Below are positions 52,001 to 62,000 of a stretch of DNA of 64,000 bases, piece by piece; within the stretch, counting starts at the first letter, position 1, and each line of letters begins with the position of its first letter. Position numbers and translations under genes: made by a program. The stretch comes from Chloroflexota bacterium (lineage in GTDB: Bacteria > Chloroflexota > Anaerolineae > VGOG01). The stretch spans positions 38,893 through 102,892 of the forward strand of contig JAUWOY010000006.1 in assembly GCA_030611885.1 (NCBI GenBank). Direction: 5' to 3'. The notes beneath the pieces are model-generated. The model saw only the letters and a program-made list of their open reading frames with translations, ran no database searches and had not been told where the DNA came from.

Positions 52001-53405
52001 TATCTTGGGCCGGGTCGCAGCGGGGCCAATTGCCGACCCCGCCACTGGCGAGATCATAGTCTCCGCTGGGGAGATGATCGAGGAGGAAGAGGTAGAGGCC
52101 ATCGAGGCGGCTGGCATCGAGGAAATCCGCATTCGCTCGGCCATGACCTGCCAGCTCAGGTACGGCCTCTGCGCCAAGTGTTACGGGCGTGACCTGGGCC
52201 GCGGAAAGCCGGTCGAAGTAGGGGCCGCAGTGGGAATCATAGCCGCTCAATCCATCGGCGAGCCGGGCACCCAGCTCACCCTGCGCACTTTCCACACCGG
52301 CGGAGTGGCCTCAGGTATAGATATCACTCACGGCCTGCCGCGGGTGGAGGAGCTTTTTGAGGCTCGCAAGAACCCCAAAGGCGAGGCCCTCATGTCCGAC
52401 ATTGAGGGCCTGGTGGAGATCCGGCGCGAGGAAGGGATGCGCTACATCCGGGTCGTCAATAGTGAGGTTTTCCGCGACGAGTACGAGATTAAGCGTGGCT
52501 GGAAGGTCCTGGTCGAGGATGACGACGAGATAGCCGATGGCACGCCTATCGCTAGCTGGCACGGCGAGAAGGAGCAAGTTGCTAACAAGGGCGGGCGGGT
52601 CTTGCGAGAGGGTCGCCATATCATCGTAGTCCACGAGAGGAGAGAGGAGCGAGAATACGAAGTGCCCTCAGCGGCACGGCTGATCGTGGGAGAGGGCGAT
52701 TGGGTGAAGGCTGGTCAGCAGTTGACGGAGGGTTCCAAGAACACCCATCGCCTTCTGCGTATCCTGGGACGGGAGGCCACCCAGCTCTACTTACTATCAG
52801 AGATTCAGAAGGTCTACCGCTCTCAGGGGGTGAACATCAACGATAAGCATTTCGAGGTGATCATCAGCAAGATGCTGAACAGGGTGGTGGTAACCTCCTC
52901 GGGCGATACCAAGTTCCTGCCAGGTGAACTGGTGAACCGCCGGGTCTTTACCGAGGGCAACGCTAAAGCGGCTGCCGAAGGTGGTCGCCAGGCTACAGCT
53001 CAACCGACCCTTTTGAGTATCAGCAAGGCCGCCCTCAATACCGACAGCTTCCTTTCGGCAGCCTCCTTCCAGCATACTATCAGAATTCTGGCTAGTGCGG
53101 CCATCGAGGGCAAGCAGGACGATCTTTACGGTCTCAAAGAGAACGTCATCATCGGCAAGCTGATCCCGGCGGGAACAGGTTTTCGGGGCCGGCCTGGACA
53201 TGAGGGCGAAGTCCTTTCAGAGACCTTTGAGGATGTGGGATTAGCATTGTTTAGAGGGGGAGCCACTGGGGAACTGGCTATCTTAGAAGAAGAGGAAGAA
53301 GAGGAGGCTGACGAGGAGCTGGACATCAAGCAAGTGGAGGGAGATGCTGGGGAACCGGCCGCTCCGGAAGCAGAGGCAGCCGAGTTGCCCCTGGCTGCCA
53401 GCTAG
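49059..53405 (+). CDS. rpoC: DNA-directed RNA polymerase subunit beta'
   Basis: 1448 aa from TTG 49059, CAGGAGGG upstream. N-terminal zinc site [20 protein letters not shown], a lineage-specific coiled-coil insertion at about residues 150-330 ([20 protein letters not shown]), rudder and lid region, catalytic [12 protein letters not shown] at about 624, the bridge/trigger-loop region ([20 protein letters not shown]) and second zinc site ([13 protein letters not shown]). The usual rpoB upstream is not here; a recombinase and a repeat array precede it, so the rpoBC operon is split in this genome. Confidence 0.97.
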   Translation: MEVKDFSALRISLASPDEIRSWSHGEVTKPETINYRRLRPEKDGLFCEAIFGPTRDWQCYCGKYKNVRYKGIICDKCGVEVTRSSVRRERMGHIELAAPVAHVWYTRRVPSYMGKLLNISRRYLDRVLYFAQYIITEVDEEARQKALRRLEEELALEQANLGKEIQGQIDELEQEVAEKVEELEEGRQATHQRLEEELATATDGIVKEAQTLQAKVEARQGKTVKSPLIFSPTEETIAEAGEVVGREHLVLLNRVVQEKLSEIEGQIRVEQDQNTTSVEADIESLRHALREEIKSLQAKLAPRIEILKQKTEADREELMGLAQIELLDEARYRELRSKWGRVFKAGMGAEAFYEILKGVDLDVLAKELWAEVRTTRSKQRRKRAVQRLQVVEALRKSGNRPEWMIWTVMPVIPPELRPMVQLDGGRFATSDLNDLYRRVINRNNRLKRLLELGAPDVIVRNEKRMLQEAVDSLIDNSYRGKARSRRGQRELKSLSDMLKGKKGRFRRNLLGKRVDYSGRSVIVTGPKLKLHQCGLPRGMALELYRPFVIGKLVKYNYANNVKGARRLIERERPEVWEVLEEVVKDQPVLLNRAPTLHRLGILAFEPVLVDGKAIQIHPLVCAAFNADFDGDQMAVHIPLSKVAVEETRKLILSTQNLLKPASGEPIVGPTKDMVMGCYYLTLEEDGCRGEGKVFIDLDEVSLAYELRKVDLHAKIKVMHVRERRTARKHPVETTVGRAIFNQILPDALRFVNEVLDKGRVKDLVTKCYKKLGLEATAELVDEIKTIGFKYATRSGVTIAVSDLTVPEAKDVIVEQASEQVREVERQYRRGLLTENEKYTKTIEIWTRATDDVTEAVAQALDPNGPIQMMAQSGATKGGFQPIRQLAGMRGLMADPAGRIIEMPILSNFREGLSTLEYFISTHGARKGLADTALRTADAGYLTRRLVDAAQDAIINAEDCGTRGGIWINKTDDVGGQTLGERILGRVAAGPIADPATGEIIVSAGEMIEEEEVEAIEAAGIEEIRIRSAMTCQLRYGLCAKCYGRDLGRGKPVEVGAAVGIIAAQSIGEPGTQLTLRTFHTGGVASGIDITHGLPRVEELFEARKNPKGEALMSDIEGLVEIRREEGMRYIRVVNSEVFRDEYEIKRGWKVLVEDDDEIADGTPIASWHGEKEQVANKGGRVLREGRHIIVVHERREEREYEVPSAARLIVGEGDWVKAGQQLTEGSKNTHRLLRILGREATQLYLLSEIQKVYRSQGVNINDKHFEVIISKMLNRVVVTSSGDTKFLPGELVNRRVFTEGNAKAAAEGGRQATAQPTLLSISKAALNTDSFLSAASFQHTIRILASAAIEGKQDDLYGLKENVIIGKLIPAGTGFRGRPGHEGEVLSETFEDVGLALFRGGATGELAILEEEEEEEADEELDIKQVEGDAGEPAAPEAEAAELPLAAS

Positions 53406-53430
53406 TCAGAATAAACGGCCACTGAAGGGG

Positions 53431-53470
53431 AGGGCGGTGATCGAGTTTGATTCGGTCACTGCCCTTTTGT
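53431..53470 (+). terminator. rpoC terminator
   Basis: Stem GGGCGGTGA / TCACTGCCC followed by TTTTGTTT. Confidence 0.8.
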
Positions 53471-53499
53471 TTGACAAAAGCCTGGAAATAGCATATAGT
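53471..53499 (+). promoter_or_regulatory. gyrA promoter
   Basis: TTGACA (53471-53476), 17-bp spacer, TATAGT (53494-53499). Confidence 0.85.
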
Positions 53500-53544
53500 A
53501 AAGGACACAGTTTCTCGATTCGATGTAGGGTGAGGAGTGCAGAT

Positions 53545-56013
53545 ATGGAAATCGGAACAGTCCGCCAGGTAGATATCGGCCACGAGATGCAGGAGGCATA
53601 CCTCAGTTACGCCATGAGCGTGATCGTATCCCGAGCCTTGCCCGATGCCCGCGACGGCCTGAAGCCAGTACATCGCCGCATCCTCTACGCCATGCATGAT
53701 ATGGGCCTCCATCACGATAAGTCCTACAAGAAGAGCGCCCGCATCGTGGGCGAGGTGCTGGGCAAGTACCACCCCCACGGGGACGCGGCTGTCTACGATG
53801 CCATGGCCCGCATGGCCCAGGACTTCTCCCTGCGCTACATGCTGGTGGATGGTCAGGGCAACTTCGGCAGCGTGGACGGCGATCCGCCAGCGGCTATGCG
53901 CTACACCGAAGCTCGGCTGACCCTCACGGCCAAAGAGATGTTAAACGACATTGATAAGGAAACCGTGGATTTCGCTGAGAACTTCGATGGCACTCTGCAA
54001 GAGCCGAGGGTTTTGCCGGCCAACATTCCCAATCTGTTGATCAACGGTAGCTCAGGTATCGCCGTAGCCATGTCCACCAGCATTCCGCCCCATAATCTGG
54101 GCGAGGTTTGCGATGCTCTTATCTATATGATAGACCATGCCAAGAAGCTCGACGAGGTCACCGTCGAGGAGTTGATGCGGTTCATAAAAGGCCCCGATTT
54201 CCCCACTGGTGGAATCGTCTATCGCTACCGACCGGGCGAAGGGGACGGTGCCGAAGCGGACGCCCTCCGCAGCGCCTACGCAGTGGGAAGAGGACGCATC
54301 ACGGTCCAGGCCAAGACTCACATCGAGGAGATGACCCGCAACCGCCATCGCATCGTGGTCACAGAATTGCCTTATCAGACCAACAAGAGCAACCTCATCG
54401 AACGAATCGCCACGTTGGTCCGTGATGGCCGCCTGGAGGGTATCACCGATCTCAGGGACGAGTCGGACCGCCAGGGGATGCGTCTTTGCATTGAGCTGAC
54501 CCGAACCGTAGCGCCCCGCGAGGTGCTGGTCGAGCTCTTTCGGCTGACGCCCATGCAGAGCACTTTCAGCATCATCATGCTGGCCCTGGTAGATGGCGAG
54601 CCCCGTTTGCTTTCCCTCAAGCGGGCTCTGCAACATTACCTCGACCACCGCCGTGAGATCATCACCCGCCGCAGCCGCTACGATCTGAAGCAGGCCCGCG
54701 CGCGAGCCCACGTGTTAGAAGGACTGTTGATAGCCTTGGACAACCTGGACGAGGTCATCGCCACCATCCGCCGCTCCCGCAGGGTTGATACAGCTCGTAG
54801 AAATCTACGCCGCGAGTTCAAGCTGAGCGAGATCCAGGCTCAGGCTATCCTGGATATGCCTCTGCGGCGACTGGTTGCCCTGGAGCGCAGGAGGCTAGAG
54901 GATGAGCACAAAGAAAAGCTCAAGCTCATCCGTCGGTTGGAGAGCATCCTGCGCAGCCCCAAGAGGATTCTGGCCTTGATTAAGGAAGAGTTGCAGGAGG
55001 TCAAGGCCAGGTACGCCGACCCCCGGCGCACTCAGATCGTAGAACGGAGGAAGGTCGAGCTCACAGCCCGCGACCTCTTGCCCGACGAGGAGGTGCTGAT
55101 CGGCATCAGCCGTGGTGGCCTGGTCTCGCGACGTTCCTTAGATGAGGGGATCAAGACCACCCGGCGACGGGTCGAGGATCCTCTGCACCAGGTGTTGGCG
55201 GCCAACACTCAGGACGAACTTTTCCTGTTCACCGCCGACGGGCGGGCTGTATCTTTGCTGGTGCATCAGATACCTGAGGCCGACAGTCCCAGCGGAGGAG
55301 ATCACCTGGCTGATATGACCTCTCTGTGGCGACGCCACAAGGTTGCTGCTGTCCTGGCGCTGCCCGTGGCGACCGGCAAACCCCCCGCGCAACCCCAGGA
55401 GGGGTACCTGTTCCTGGTTACCCGCGAGGGCAAGGTCAAGCGGGTGACGCTGGCCGACTTCTTGGCTGCCCGGGGCGATGAGGTCACCGTGATGGGTGTG
55501 GATGAGGGCGACGAGCTGGGATGGGCCGCTTTTACCACTGGCGGTGAGGAAGTGCTCTTGGTCACGCGGAAGGGGCAGGCCATCCGATTCGCGGAGGAGG
55601 ACGTGCGCCCCATGGGGCTGCCGGCCGGCGGGGTGATGGGCATTAAACTGGGCCGAGGCGACCAGGTGGTGGCTATGGATCTCGTGCAAGCCAGGGCCAG
55701 CCTGTTCGTTGTCACCAGCGCGGGCTACGGCAAGTGGACTCCCCTGGCTGAGTATCCTACCCAAGGACGTTACGGCAGGGGGGTGGTCGCGGCCAGTTTA
55801 TCGTCGAAGACGGGGGATCTGGTGGGCGGTTGCGTGGTCAAGGGCAGCGATCAGATCGTTCTGGTCTCGGCCAAGGGAGGCACCAGGAAGTTGCGGGTGC
55901 GTAGTGCGCCGCGCATGGGACGCGCAACTCGGGGTAAGGTGCTGATGTCCCTGCGGGGCGGCGACAGCTTAACGGACGTGGTTTGCTCTGGGGAGAGGCC
56001 GGAGTTGCTGTAA
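53545..56013 (+). CDS. gyrA: DNA gyrase / topoisomerase IV subunit A
   Basis: 822 aa from ATG 53545 with GAGGAG upstream. The QRDR region ([20 protein letters not shown]) and active-site tyrosine in [10 protein letters not shown] are typical. The coiled-coil gate and a six-bladed C-terminal beta-pinwheel follow. A canonical GyrA box (QRxGGKG) is not seen; the nearest match is TQGRYGRG in the last blades, so topoisomerase IV-like or weakly wrapping gyrase activity is possible. It cuts and rejoins double-stranded DNA with GyrB. Confidence 0.94.
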   Translation: MEIGTVRQVDIGHEMQEAYLSYAMSVIVSRALPDARDGLKPVHRRILYAMHDMGLHHDKSYKKSARIVGEVLGKYHPHGDAAVYDAMARMAQDFSLRYMLVDGQGNFGSVDGDPPAAMRYTEARLTLTAKEMLNDIDKETVDFAENFDGTLQEPRVLPANIPNLLINGSSGIAVAMSTSIPPHNLGEVCDALIYMIDHAKKLDEVTVEELMRFIKGPDFPTGGIVYRYRPGEGDGAEADALRSAYAVGRGRITVQAKTHIEEMTRNRHRIVVTELPYQTNKSNLIERIATLVRDGRLEGITDLRDESDRQGMRLCIELTRTVAPREVLVELFRLTPMQSTFSIIMLALVDGEPRLLSLKRALQHYLDHRREIITRRSRYDLKQARARAHVLEGLLIALDNLDEVIATIRRSRRVDTARRNLRREFKLSEIQAQAILDMPLRRLVALERRRLEDEHKEKLKLIRRLESILRSPKRILALIKEELQEVKARYADPRRTQIVERRKVELTARDLLPDEEVLIGISRGGLVSRRSLDEGIKTTRRRVEDPLHQVLAANTQDELFLFTADGRAVSLLVHQIPEADSPSGGDHLADMTSLWRRHKVAAVLALPVATGKPPAQPQEGYLFLVTREGKVKRVTLADFLAARGDEVTVMGVDEGDELGWAAFTTGGEEVLLVTRKGQAIRFAEEDVRPMGLPAGGVMGIKLGRGDQVVAMDLVQARASLFVVTSAGYGKWTPLAEYPTQGRYGRGVVAASLSSKTGDLVGGCVVKGSDQIVLVSAKGGTRKLRVRSAPRMGRATRGKVLMSLRGGDSLTDVVCSGERPELL

Positions 56014-56040
56014 GCGAAGCGGCAAAGAGCTAATTTAAGA

Positions 56041-56097
56041 CAGGAGTGCGGACGCAAGTCCGCTCCATAGGCAGGCTTGTGCCTGTCAGCTAATAAG
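56041..56097. repeat. Two small palindromes upstream of the CSD gene
   Basis: GGAGTGCGGACGCAAGTCCG... and GACAGG...CCTGTC arms (AGGCAGGCTTGTGCCTGTC); hairpin-forming intergenic DNA, no promoter recognised. Confidence 0.5.
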
Positions 56098-56105
56098 GAG
56101 GCGAA

Positions 56106-56495
56106 ATGAATTACAGAGACAAGATGCTCACTTGCGAGCAGTGTGGATCTCAATTCGTGTTCACCGTCACCGAGCAGCGGAAAATGGCCGAACGAGGCGC
56201 CGAGTTACTCGAGCCCAAGTTCTGTCCTCGCTGCCGCACTGCTGAGGAGCCTGGAGTGAAGCCCATTGGACGGGAGCCCATTGGACGGAAGCCCATTGGA
56301 CAGGTGAAATGGTTCGACGCCATCAAGGGCTGGGGCTTTATTACCAAGGCCAACGGTGAAGACATCTTCGTTCACCATTCCGGCGTCGAGGGCTACGGCA
56401 CCCTGCAAGAAGGGCAGAGGGTAGAGTTCCAGATCGAACAAACCCCCAAAGGCCCCGCAGCGGTCGAGGTAGTCCCTCTGCCGACGGACGAGTGA
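56106..56495 (+). CDS. Zinc-ribbon plus cold-shock-domain protein
   Basis: 129 aa. N-terminal zinc ribbon [11 protein letters not shown]...CPRCRT, a linker of near-perfect repeats ([13 protein letters not shown], from 15-bp DNA repeats), then a cold-shock domain ([30 protein letters not shown]). It probably binds single-stranded RNA or DNA. ATG 56106 follows AAGGAGG. The stop overlaps a GTG that could start pyk. Confidence 0.92.
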   Translation: MNYRDKMLTCEQCGSQFVFTVTEQRKMAERGAELLEPKFCPRCRTAEEPGVKPIGREPIGRKPIGQVKWFDAIKGWGFITKANGEDIFVHHSGVEGYGTLQEGQRVEFQIEQTPKGPAAVEVVPLPTDE

Positions 56496-56512
56496 GAAGC
56501 AGGAAACGTCTC

Positions 56513-57955
56513 ATGTTGCGCACCAAGATCGTTTGCACCATCGGGCCGGCCAGCCGCGCCCCTGAGATGCTGCGGGAGCTGATGCTGGCCGGCATGGACG
56601 TGGCCCGCCTGAACTTCTCCCACGGCAGCCAATCCTATCACGGCGAGAACATCGAGCACATCCGCGCCGTGGCTGCCGAGGTGGGCAAACCCATAGCCAT
56701 CCTGACCGACCTGCAGGGGCCCAAGCTGCGGGTGGGGAAGATGGAGGGTGAGGGGGTGCTTTTGGTTTCCGGGGAGAAGCTAACCCTGACCACGCGGCCC
56801 ATTGTGGGTCACGGCGGCGAGGTGCCCGTCCAGTATGCCGAGCTTCCCCAAGACGTGGAGCCCGGCGACCGCATCCTCATTGACGACGGGCTGCTGGAGT
56901 TGGAGGTGCTCTCCACTGATGAGGAAACAGACATCACCTGTCGGGTGATCACCGGTGGCTTGCTCCAGACCAACAAGGGCATGAACCTGCCCCGCGCCTC
57001 TCACGCCATTCCTACCATCACCGATAAGGACCGCCGAGACTTGCGCTTTGTGTTGGAGCAGCAGGTGGACTGGGTGGCCCTCTCCTTTGTGCGCAATTCG
57101 GGTGAGGTGCTGAAGCTGAGGGAGATGATCCGGGAGCTCAGTTCGGCAAGGTCTCTGACCGTCGCCGATTCCCCGGTGCCCGTGGTGGCCAAGATCGAGA
57201 AGCCCGAGGCGGTGGACGACATTGATGGGATCATCGAGGCAGCGGACGCGATCATGGTAGCTCGCGGCGATTTGGGGGTCGAGACCTCGCCGGAGGCCGT
57301 GCCCATCGTGCAGAAGATGATCATCGCCAAATGCAACGCCGTAGGCAAGCCGGTGATCACTGCCACCCAGATGCTGGATTCGATGATGCGCAACCCGCGG
57401 CCCACCAGGGCTGAGGCCAGCGACGTGGCCAATGCCATCTTGGACGGCACCGATGCCATCATGCTCTCTGGCGAGACGGCGGTGGGCAAGTATCCTCTTG
57501 AGTCCGTGCGGACAATGGTCAGGATCGCCCAGGAGGCCGAGCGAGGCGGGCTGGAAGGTCTAGCCAGGCCCCGCCCGCCCCTTGGCCCGGTGACCTCCAT
57601 TGCCGACGCCGTCAGCCATGCCACCTATGAGACGGCCTGCGATCTGGAGGCAGCGGCGATCATCACCCCCACCATCTCAGGCCACACCGCCCGGATCATC
57701 TCCAAATATCGCCCTCCCTGCCCCATAATCGCCGTTACGCCCAGCCCTGTCGTTCAGCGCCAGTTGGCCCTCTATTGGGGAGTTCATCCGCTGCTCTCCA
57801 GGCGCACCGACAGCACCGATGAAACGATCGCTGGGGCGGTCAGAGCTGCGCAAGAACACGGGCTGGTAAAACAGGGCGACGTGGTGGTCATCACCGCCGG
57901 AGCGGCGGGCAGCGGCCCCGGCACGACTGACATCATGAAGGTGCAAGTCGTTTAG
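56513..57955 (+). CDS. pyk: Pyruvate kinase
   Basis: 480 aa from ATG 56513 (MLRTKIVCTIGPAS), AGGAAA upstream; GTG 56492 would add seven residues and overlap the preceding stop. Motifs: NFSHGSQSYH, the pyruvate kinase signature VAKIEKPEAVDDIDGIIEAA, DAIMVARGDLGVE and GKPVITATQMLDSMM. It converts PEP + ADP to pyruvate + ATP, complementing PEP carboxykinase and malic enzyme elsewhere in the window. No extra C-terminal phosphohistidine domain. Confidence 0.96.
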   Translation: MLRTKIVCTIGPASRAPEMLRELMLAGMDVARLNFSHGSQSYHGENIEHIRAVAAEVGKPIAILTDLQGPKLRVGKMEGEGVLLVSGEKLTLTTRPIVGHGGEVPVQYAELPQDVEPGDRILIDDGLLELEVLSTDEETDITCRVITGGLLQTNKGMNLPRASHAIPTITDKDRRDLRFVLEQQVDWVALSFVRNSGEVLKLREMIRELSSARSLTVADSPVPVVAKIEKPEAVDDIDGIIEAADAIMVARGDLGVETSPEAVPIVQKMIIAKCNAVGKPVITATQMLDSMMRNPRPTRAEASDVANAILDGTDAIMLSGETAVGKYPLESVRTMVRIAQEAERGGLEGLARPRPPLGPVTSIADAVSHATYETACDLEAAAIITPTISGHTARIISKYRPPCPIIAVTPSPVVQRQLALYWGVHPLLSRRTDSTDETIAGAVRAAQEHGLVKQGDVVVITAGAAGSGPGTTDIMKVQVV

Positions 57956-57965
57956 TTTATGAGTT

Positions 57966-58119
57966 GTATGCGTTCAGGGGGTAGGCCAAACGTCGGTTGA
58001 GTAGCCCCGAAAGGGGCGTATCGAAACCACGTTTGGCCGCTTCCCCGTGCGATCACTTGGTTTCGATACGACCTGCGGTCTACTCAACCGGCGTAATCGC
58101 ACTGAGGCTGAACGCTTAC
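57966..58119. mobile_element. 154-bp MITE, copy 2, with 8-bp target duplication
   Basis: Same length as 7829-7982, with two substitutions seen. Flanked by TATGAGTT at 57958-57965 and 58120-58127. The right duplication supplies the first two bases of the -35 box of the next promoter. Confidence 0.92.
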
Positions 58120-58125
58120 TATGAG

Positions 58126-58154
58126 TTGACAAGAAGGCCAAAACCCGCTATAGT
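58126..58154 (+). promoter_or_regulatory. Promoter of the Phd/RelE pair
   Basis: TTGACA (58126-58131), 17-bp spacer, TATAGT (58149-58154). Confidence 0.85.
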
Positions 58155-58191
58155 ACGTTCAGGCATACAAATAAAAGTGAGGTGAAGTGTT

Positions 58192-58509
58192 ATGGTGGTG
58201 AAAGCATTGCCCATCATGCCCATCAGCGACTTGCGGATCAAGACCAGGGAGTTGATTGCTACGGCCCGAAAAGAGCCCGTGGTGATTACTCAGAGAGGAC
58301 GCCCGCAGGTAGTGATGCTTGCTTACGAGAGCTACAACGAGATGGTAGCCAGGCTGAAGGCTTTAGAGGATGCCAGGGACGCCCTGATTATTGACCGCGC
58401 ACTGGCTACTGCGGGCGAGTTCTACAGCATCGAAGAAGCCCTGGCCGATTACGAGGCTGCCACTGGAGTTAAGATAGGCCTCGAAGATTTGAGGCGTGAG
58501 CATGAATAG
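58192..58509 (+). CDS. Phd/YefM-type antitoxin
   Basis: 105 aa. The Phd/YefM fold is recognised from MPISDLRIKTRELIATARKE, PVVITQRGRPQVVMLAYESY and a C-terminal acidic toxin-binding tail (SIEEALADYEAATG). It binds its own promoter and neutralises the toxin encoded by the overlapping gene. ATG 58192 (MVVKALPIM) or 58207 could be the start. The promoter begins right at the MITE edge. Confidence 0.93.
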   Translation: MVVKALPIMPISDLRIKTRELIATARKEPVVITQRGRPQVVMLAYESYNEMVARLKALEDARDALIIDRALATAGEFYSIEEALADYEAATGVKIGLEDLRREHE

Positions 58510-58783
58510 CTATAGCCTGCGAATAGAGGAGCGGGTGATTAAAGATATGCGGCGCTACCCACCCAAGATTTACAAGCAAGTCATGAGAAGGGTGGTTGAG
58601 CTACAGTTCAACCCTCGCCCTCACGACAGCGAAAAGAAGGGCGAAGGCTACACAGTGGACACTGGAGAGTACCGCATCTTCTACATTATCAACCGCCAGG
58701 AACAATCAGTCGAGGTGCTGCTCGTAGGCAAACGCAACGATGCAGCGATTTACAAGCAAGCCAGGAGATTAGGGCTGATGTAA
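58502..58783 (+). CDS. RelE/ParE-type toxin
   Basis: 93 aa from ATG 58502, overlapping the antitoxin by eight bases. The pattern YSLRIEERVIKDMRRYPPKI, DTGEYRIFYIINRQEQSVEV, LLVGKRNDAAIYKQ is the RelE/ParE superfamily, with conserved Arg residues for mRNA contact (RelE-like). Likely a ribosome-dependent mRNA interferase. GTG 58496 is an alternative start. Confidence 0.93.
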   Translation: MNSYSLRIEERVIKDMRRYPPKIYKQVMRRVVELQFNPRPHDSEKKGEGYTVDTGEYRIFYIINRQEQSVEVLLVGKRNDAAIYKQARRLGLM

Positions 58784-58897
58784 TTCAGCGAGCACATCCG
58801 ATTCACATTCTGATTTGTCATTTTGCACCTTGCACGTTACCAAGCGCATCCACAAGATAGTGGTAAAGAGAGCAGGCATACTACATCTTGTTGCCGT

Positions 58898-58971
58898 GCC
58901 CCTGTAGCTCAATTGGACAGAGCGTCTGACTTCGAATCCGCAGGTTGCAGGTTCGAGTCCTGCCAGGGGTA
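58898..58971 (+). tRNA. tRNA-Arg (anticodon TCG)
   Basis: Acceptor GCCCCTG/CAGGGGT (G1:U72 wobble), D-arm GCTC/GAGC, anticodon loop CTTCGAA, T-arm GCAGG-TTCGAGT-CCTGC, discriminator A. The anticodon stem TCTGA/TCCGC has two mismatches (T29-C41, T27-C43), which is unusual and may indicate a decaying copy. CCA is not encoded. Confidence 0.8.
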
Positions 58972-59017
58972 CTAAAGACAGCACGTGGGCGATATTCGCT
59001 CGCTGTACAAAAGAAGC

Positions 59018-59055
59018 AAAGGCCACGAAAGCAGAGAAATGCTTTCGTGGCCTTT
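59018..59055. terminator. Terminator shared by tRNA-Arg and the surface protein gene
   Basis: AAAGGCCACGAAAGC / GCTTTCGTGGCCTTT stem of 15 bp, A/T-rich ends on both sides. Confidence 0.9.
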
Positions 59056-59074
59056 CGCCGTTCAAACCGTCCCC

Positions 59075-62000
59075 TCACTCACAAGTTTCTCCCCAGTGGG
59101 CTACCACCTTCATGATGTCCACGACGGTGATGATTCCATCGCCATCAAGGTCGTAGGGTGCACAGTCAGGATCCTCGGTCGTCATGCGCCAGCAATTAGC
59201 AACGAGCATGATGTCCCCCACGTCCACTCGGCCACTGTCGTTGAAATCGTTGAAGAGGACGCAAAAGTGGGCATCGCCGTTTCCGCCGGGGTAGGCTTCC
59301 TCGTTGTCCGCGTAGTCGTTGGCTCGCACCTGGAAATAGTACGTCTCGCCGCTGGTGACGGTGATGGGATCGGTGGGGCCGAAGGGATAGCGCGTCAGAA
59401 CCGTTTGGGTCAACCATTCGGTCCAGGCGCCTGCGGAGCCGACTTTGTACTGGACATCGTAGGAAGCGATGCCAGAACTGGGATCGGGGTCTGACCCGCT
59501 CCAGGTCACGTTGATGCCGGGGGTCGTGGTGATGACAGCGGGTAATGGACTAATGGCCGAGCTAGGGGCTACAGTGTCGGCCTCGAAAGCGGTATAGCTG
59601 TAGGGTTGAGTGGTGTGGAGATCAGTGACTTCTAGCGTCTCCGTCGAGGTACGGGAGAAGAGTAAATTCTTGACCTGGTATGGTCCATCAACATTGTAGA
59701 GGTTGATAGAGGGGCCGTTAAAGTCCAGGGCCAGGGTATTGAGGCCGGCAGTCAGGGTGTAGGGCCGAGTAAACCCGGTGATACCTTGACCGTTGCCATC
59801 GGAGAGGCTGACTGTTACTGTGTAGACGCCAGCGTGCCACACGTCGAGAGGCGCGTTCACGCGGAGAAGTTCATAGAGGCTGTTGGCGTCAGTGTCCACT
59901 CCCATATCAGTGATTGTTCCGGTGAGGCGAATTGGATCGTGCTGGAACTGAGAAGCACTATAAACAGAGGTCGTATACACCTCTGTTGCTATCTCCGTGA
60001 CGGTATCAGCCTCAAAATCTGTTACAATCACCTCATCTAACAGGAAACCACCTGATATGTTAGCATCGGCAATCGTTTTACCATCGAAGTTCAGTGGGAT
60101 ATCATGGCTACCAGATGTGAGGGTGATCACATTCGTGGCGTTGCCAATTAGAGTTCCGCCACTTCCGTAGAGATTGCCGGAGATTTCGAAAGAGCTCTCA
60201 CGAGTGACATCCAGGCCAACATTGATCGAAAGATGATCGAACAATCCATTTCCATCGCTGTCAACACCTGTGTCCGAGTATACCCCGCTGAGGACAGCAT
60301 CACGAGATAGCACGGTGATACCTGTCGTTGTGCTTTTCTGAAAGACGGTTCCTGAAGGAGTTGTTCCTGTTATATCGGCAGTGACGTAGTAAGCACCGGA
60401 CTGGTTAACGATGAACTGATTGGTGTACTCACCATCTCCTGCTGCTGGATCACTGTGAGTGCCATCATCGAAGAGGAGTGTTTCCGTGACTGTATCAGTG
60501 GGATCAACGATTGTAAGTCGAGCATCTGCTCCTGTTATGGCAACGGTATCCGAAAAGACCTCGGCTGAGACTGTGACCGTATCTCCAATATGATATGAGT
60601 CGGCATCTGTTCTGATCGCGGATGAAATAGAGGAGCGCTGGGTAAACATCAGGAGCCAGGAGCTCACGCCATCAGTGAGTGGAGCGCCGGCTTGCAGCAC
60701 AGCCTCCCACGGCCCTATGGAGGGATTTTCGATGGCATAAGCGAGCGCATTTCCTTCAACAGCACTGCCCACCGTTTCCGTGTAGGTGATCCCTGGATCG
60801 TCAGTGCGAACAACAGTTCTATCTGAGTAATAAAGTGTAAAAGTAAGCGGCTGGTGGTCCCAGAAAAGAGCGACATCTGCCGTCTGGTTTGAATCAACGT
60901 AGAGCGTTTGGGTTACAGTCGTGGATTCGGAAATGACTCCCGAGAAGATCAAAGTGGAAGGCAGTGTTGGAGTACCCTCTTCCAGCAGAACGCTCAGCCC
61001 TTGTACCTCACTAACTGACAGCTCAGATTGAGGAATCAATCGACCTTGGTTATCAACGTGCAGTATTTCCGCCAGCAACGCTCCCATGCGGTCTGACTTA
61101 CGACCCGTGTCGTGATTTTCTCGAACCACATAGATTTCTGTATTCTCACCTGATACATGCCCAGGGACCTCTTGTAAAGACTGACTACGCATTGATACCA
61201 AGCCATCATTGCGTCCGTTAAACAGGCCTGTATAGTTATTTCCATAGTCACTGCGCTTATATAGAATTGAATAACTGCGAGGGAAACCATAGTAATTCAC
61301 CCAAAAGCTTGACTCGACCACCCACTCAACCTCATCATATCGCGAGAAATCATCGGGCTTTGACGCGTCGGCTACGAGGGCGTAGTAGTTGACACCAGGC
61401 ATGGCGGGATGACGCCAATTGAATTGAGTGTTCACGTACTGTTCAGTGATATTGTTGGTTCGTTCACATTTGCAATAGTGGAATAACGGGCCTAACTTGA
61501 AAATCCCGGACCCGGCCAGTATCTTGTCCGCCACATACGTTCCACGATGGGGCGCACTGATAGTGACCAAGGTTGGTACATTTGTCGCAGATGTATTCCA
61601 ATATCTCTTCTCAATGTACGCTCGACTATCAAGGCCGCCAGTACTATGCGAGACAATATTGATCTCGTTTGTGTTGTACCGTAGAAGGAGCGTATTAGAA
61701 ATAAAATCGTCCAGGAGTTCCGCTTGTCCGGCCACAGAGCTTTTCCCTGTATCAGTTTCTAACTGCTCTTCCTCAAAGAAATAGGTCGTATTCACAATGT
61801 AGCCCTCGGCCAGGAGGTACTGTTCAAGCTCCTTCCAGTATCCCCCCCCGCTTCCCCCTCCATATCCCGGGACCAACAGAATCGGATAGGTACCTGGAAT
61901 CTCAAGGCGAGCCCACGCAACCTCAGTGGCATAGCCAAATCCCTGGCTATCAACGGCAATGGTGATAGCATTAGTCGCTGCAACAGGGCGACCATCCACT

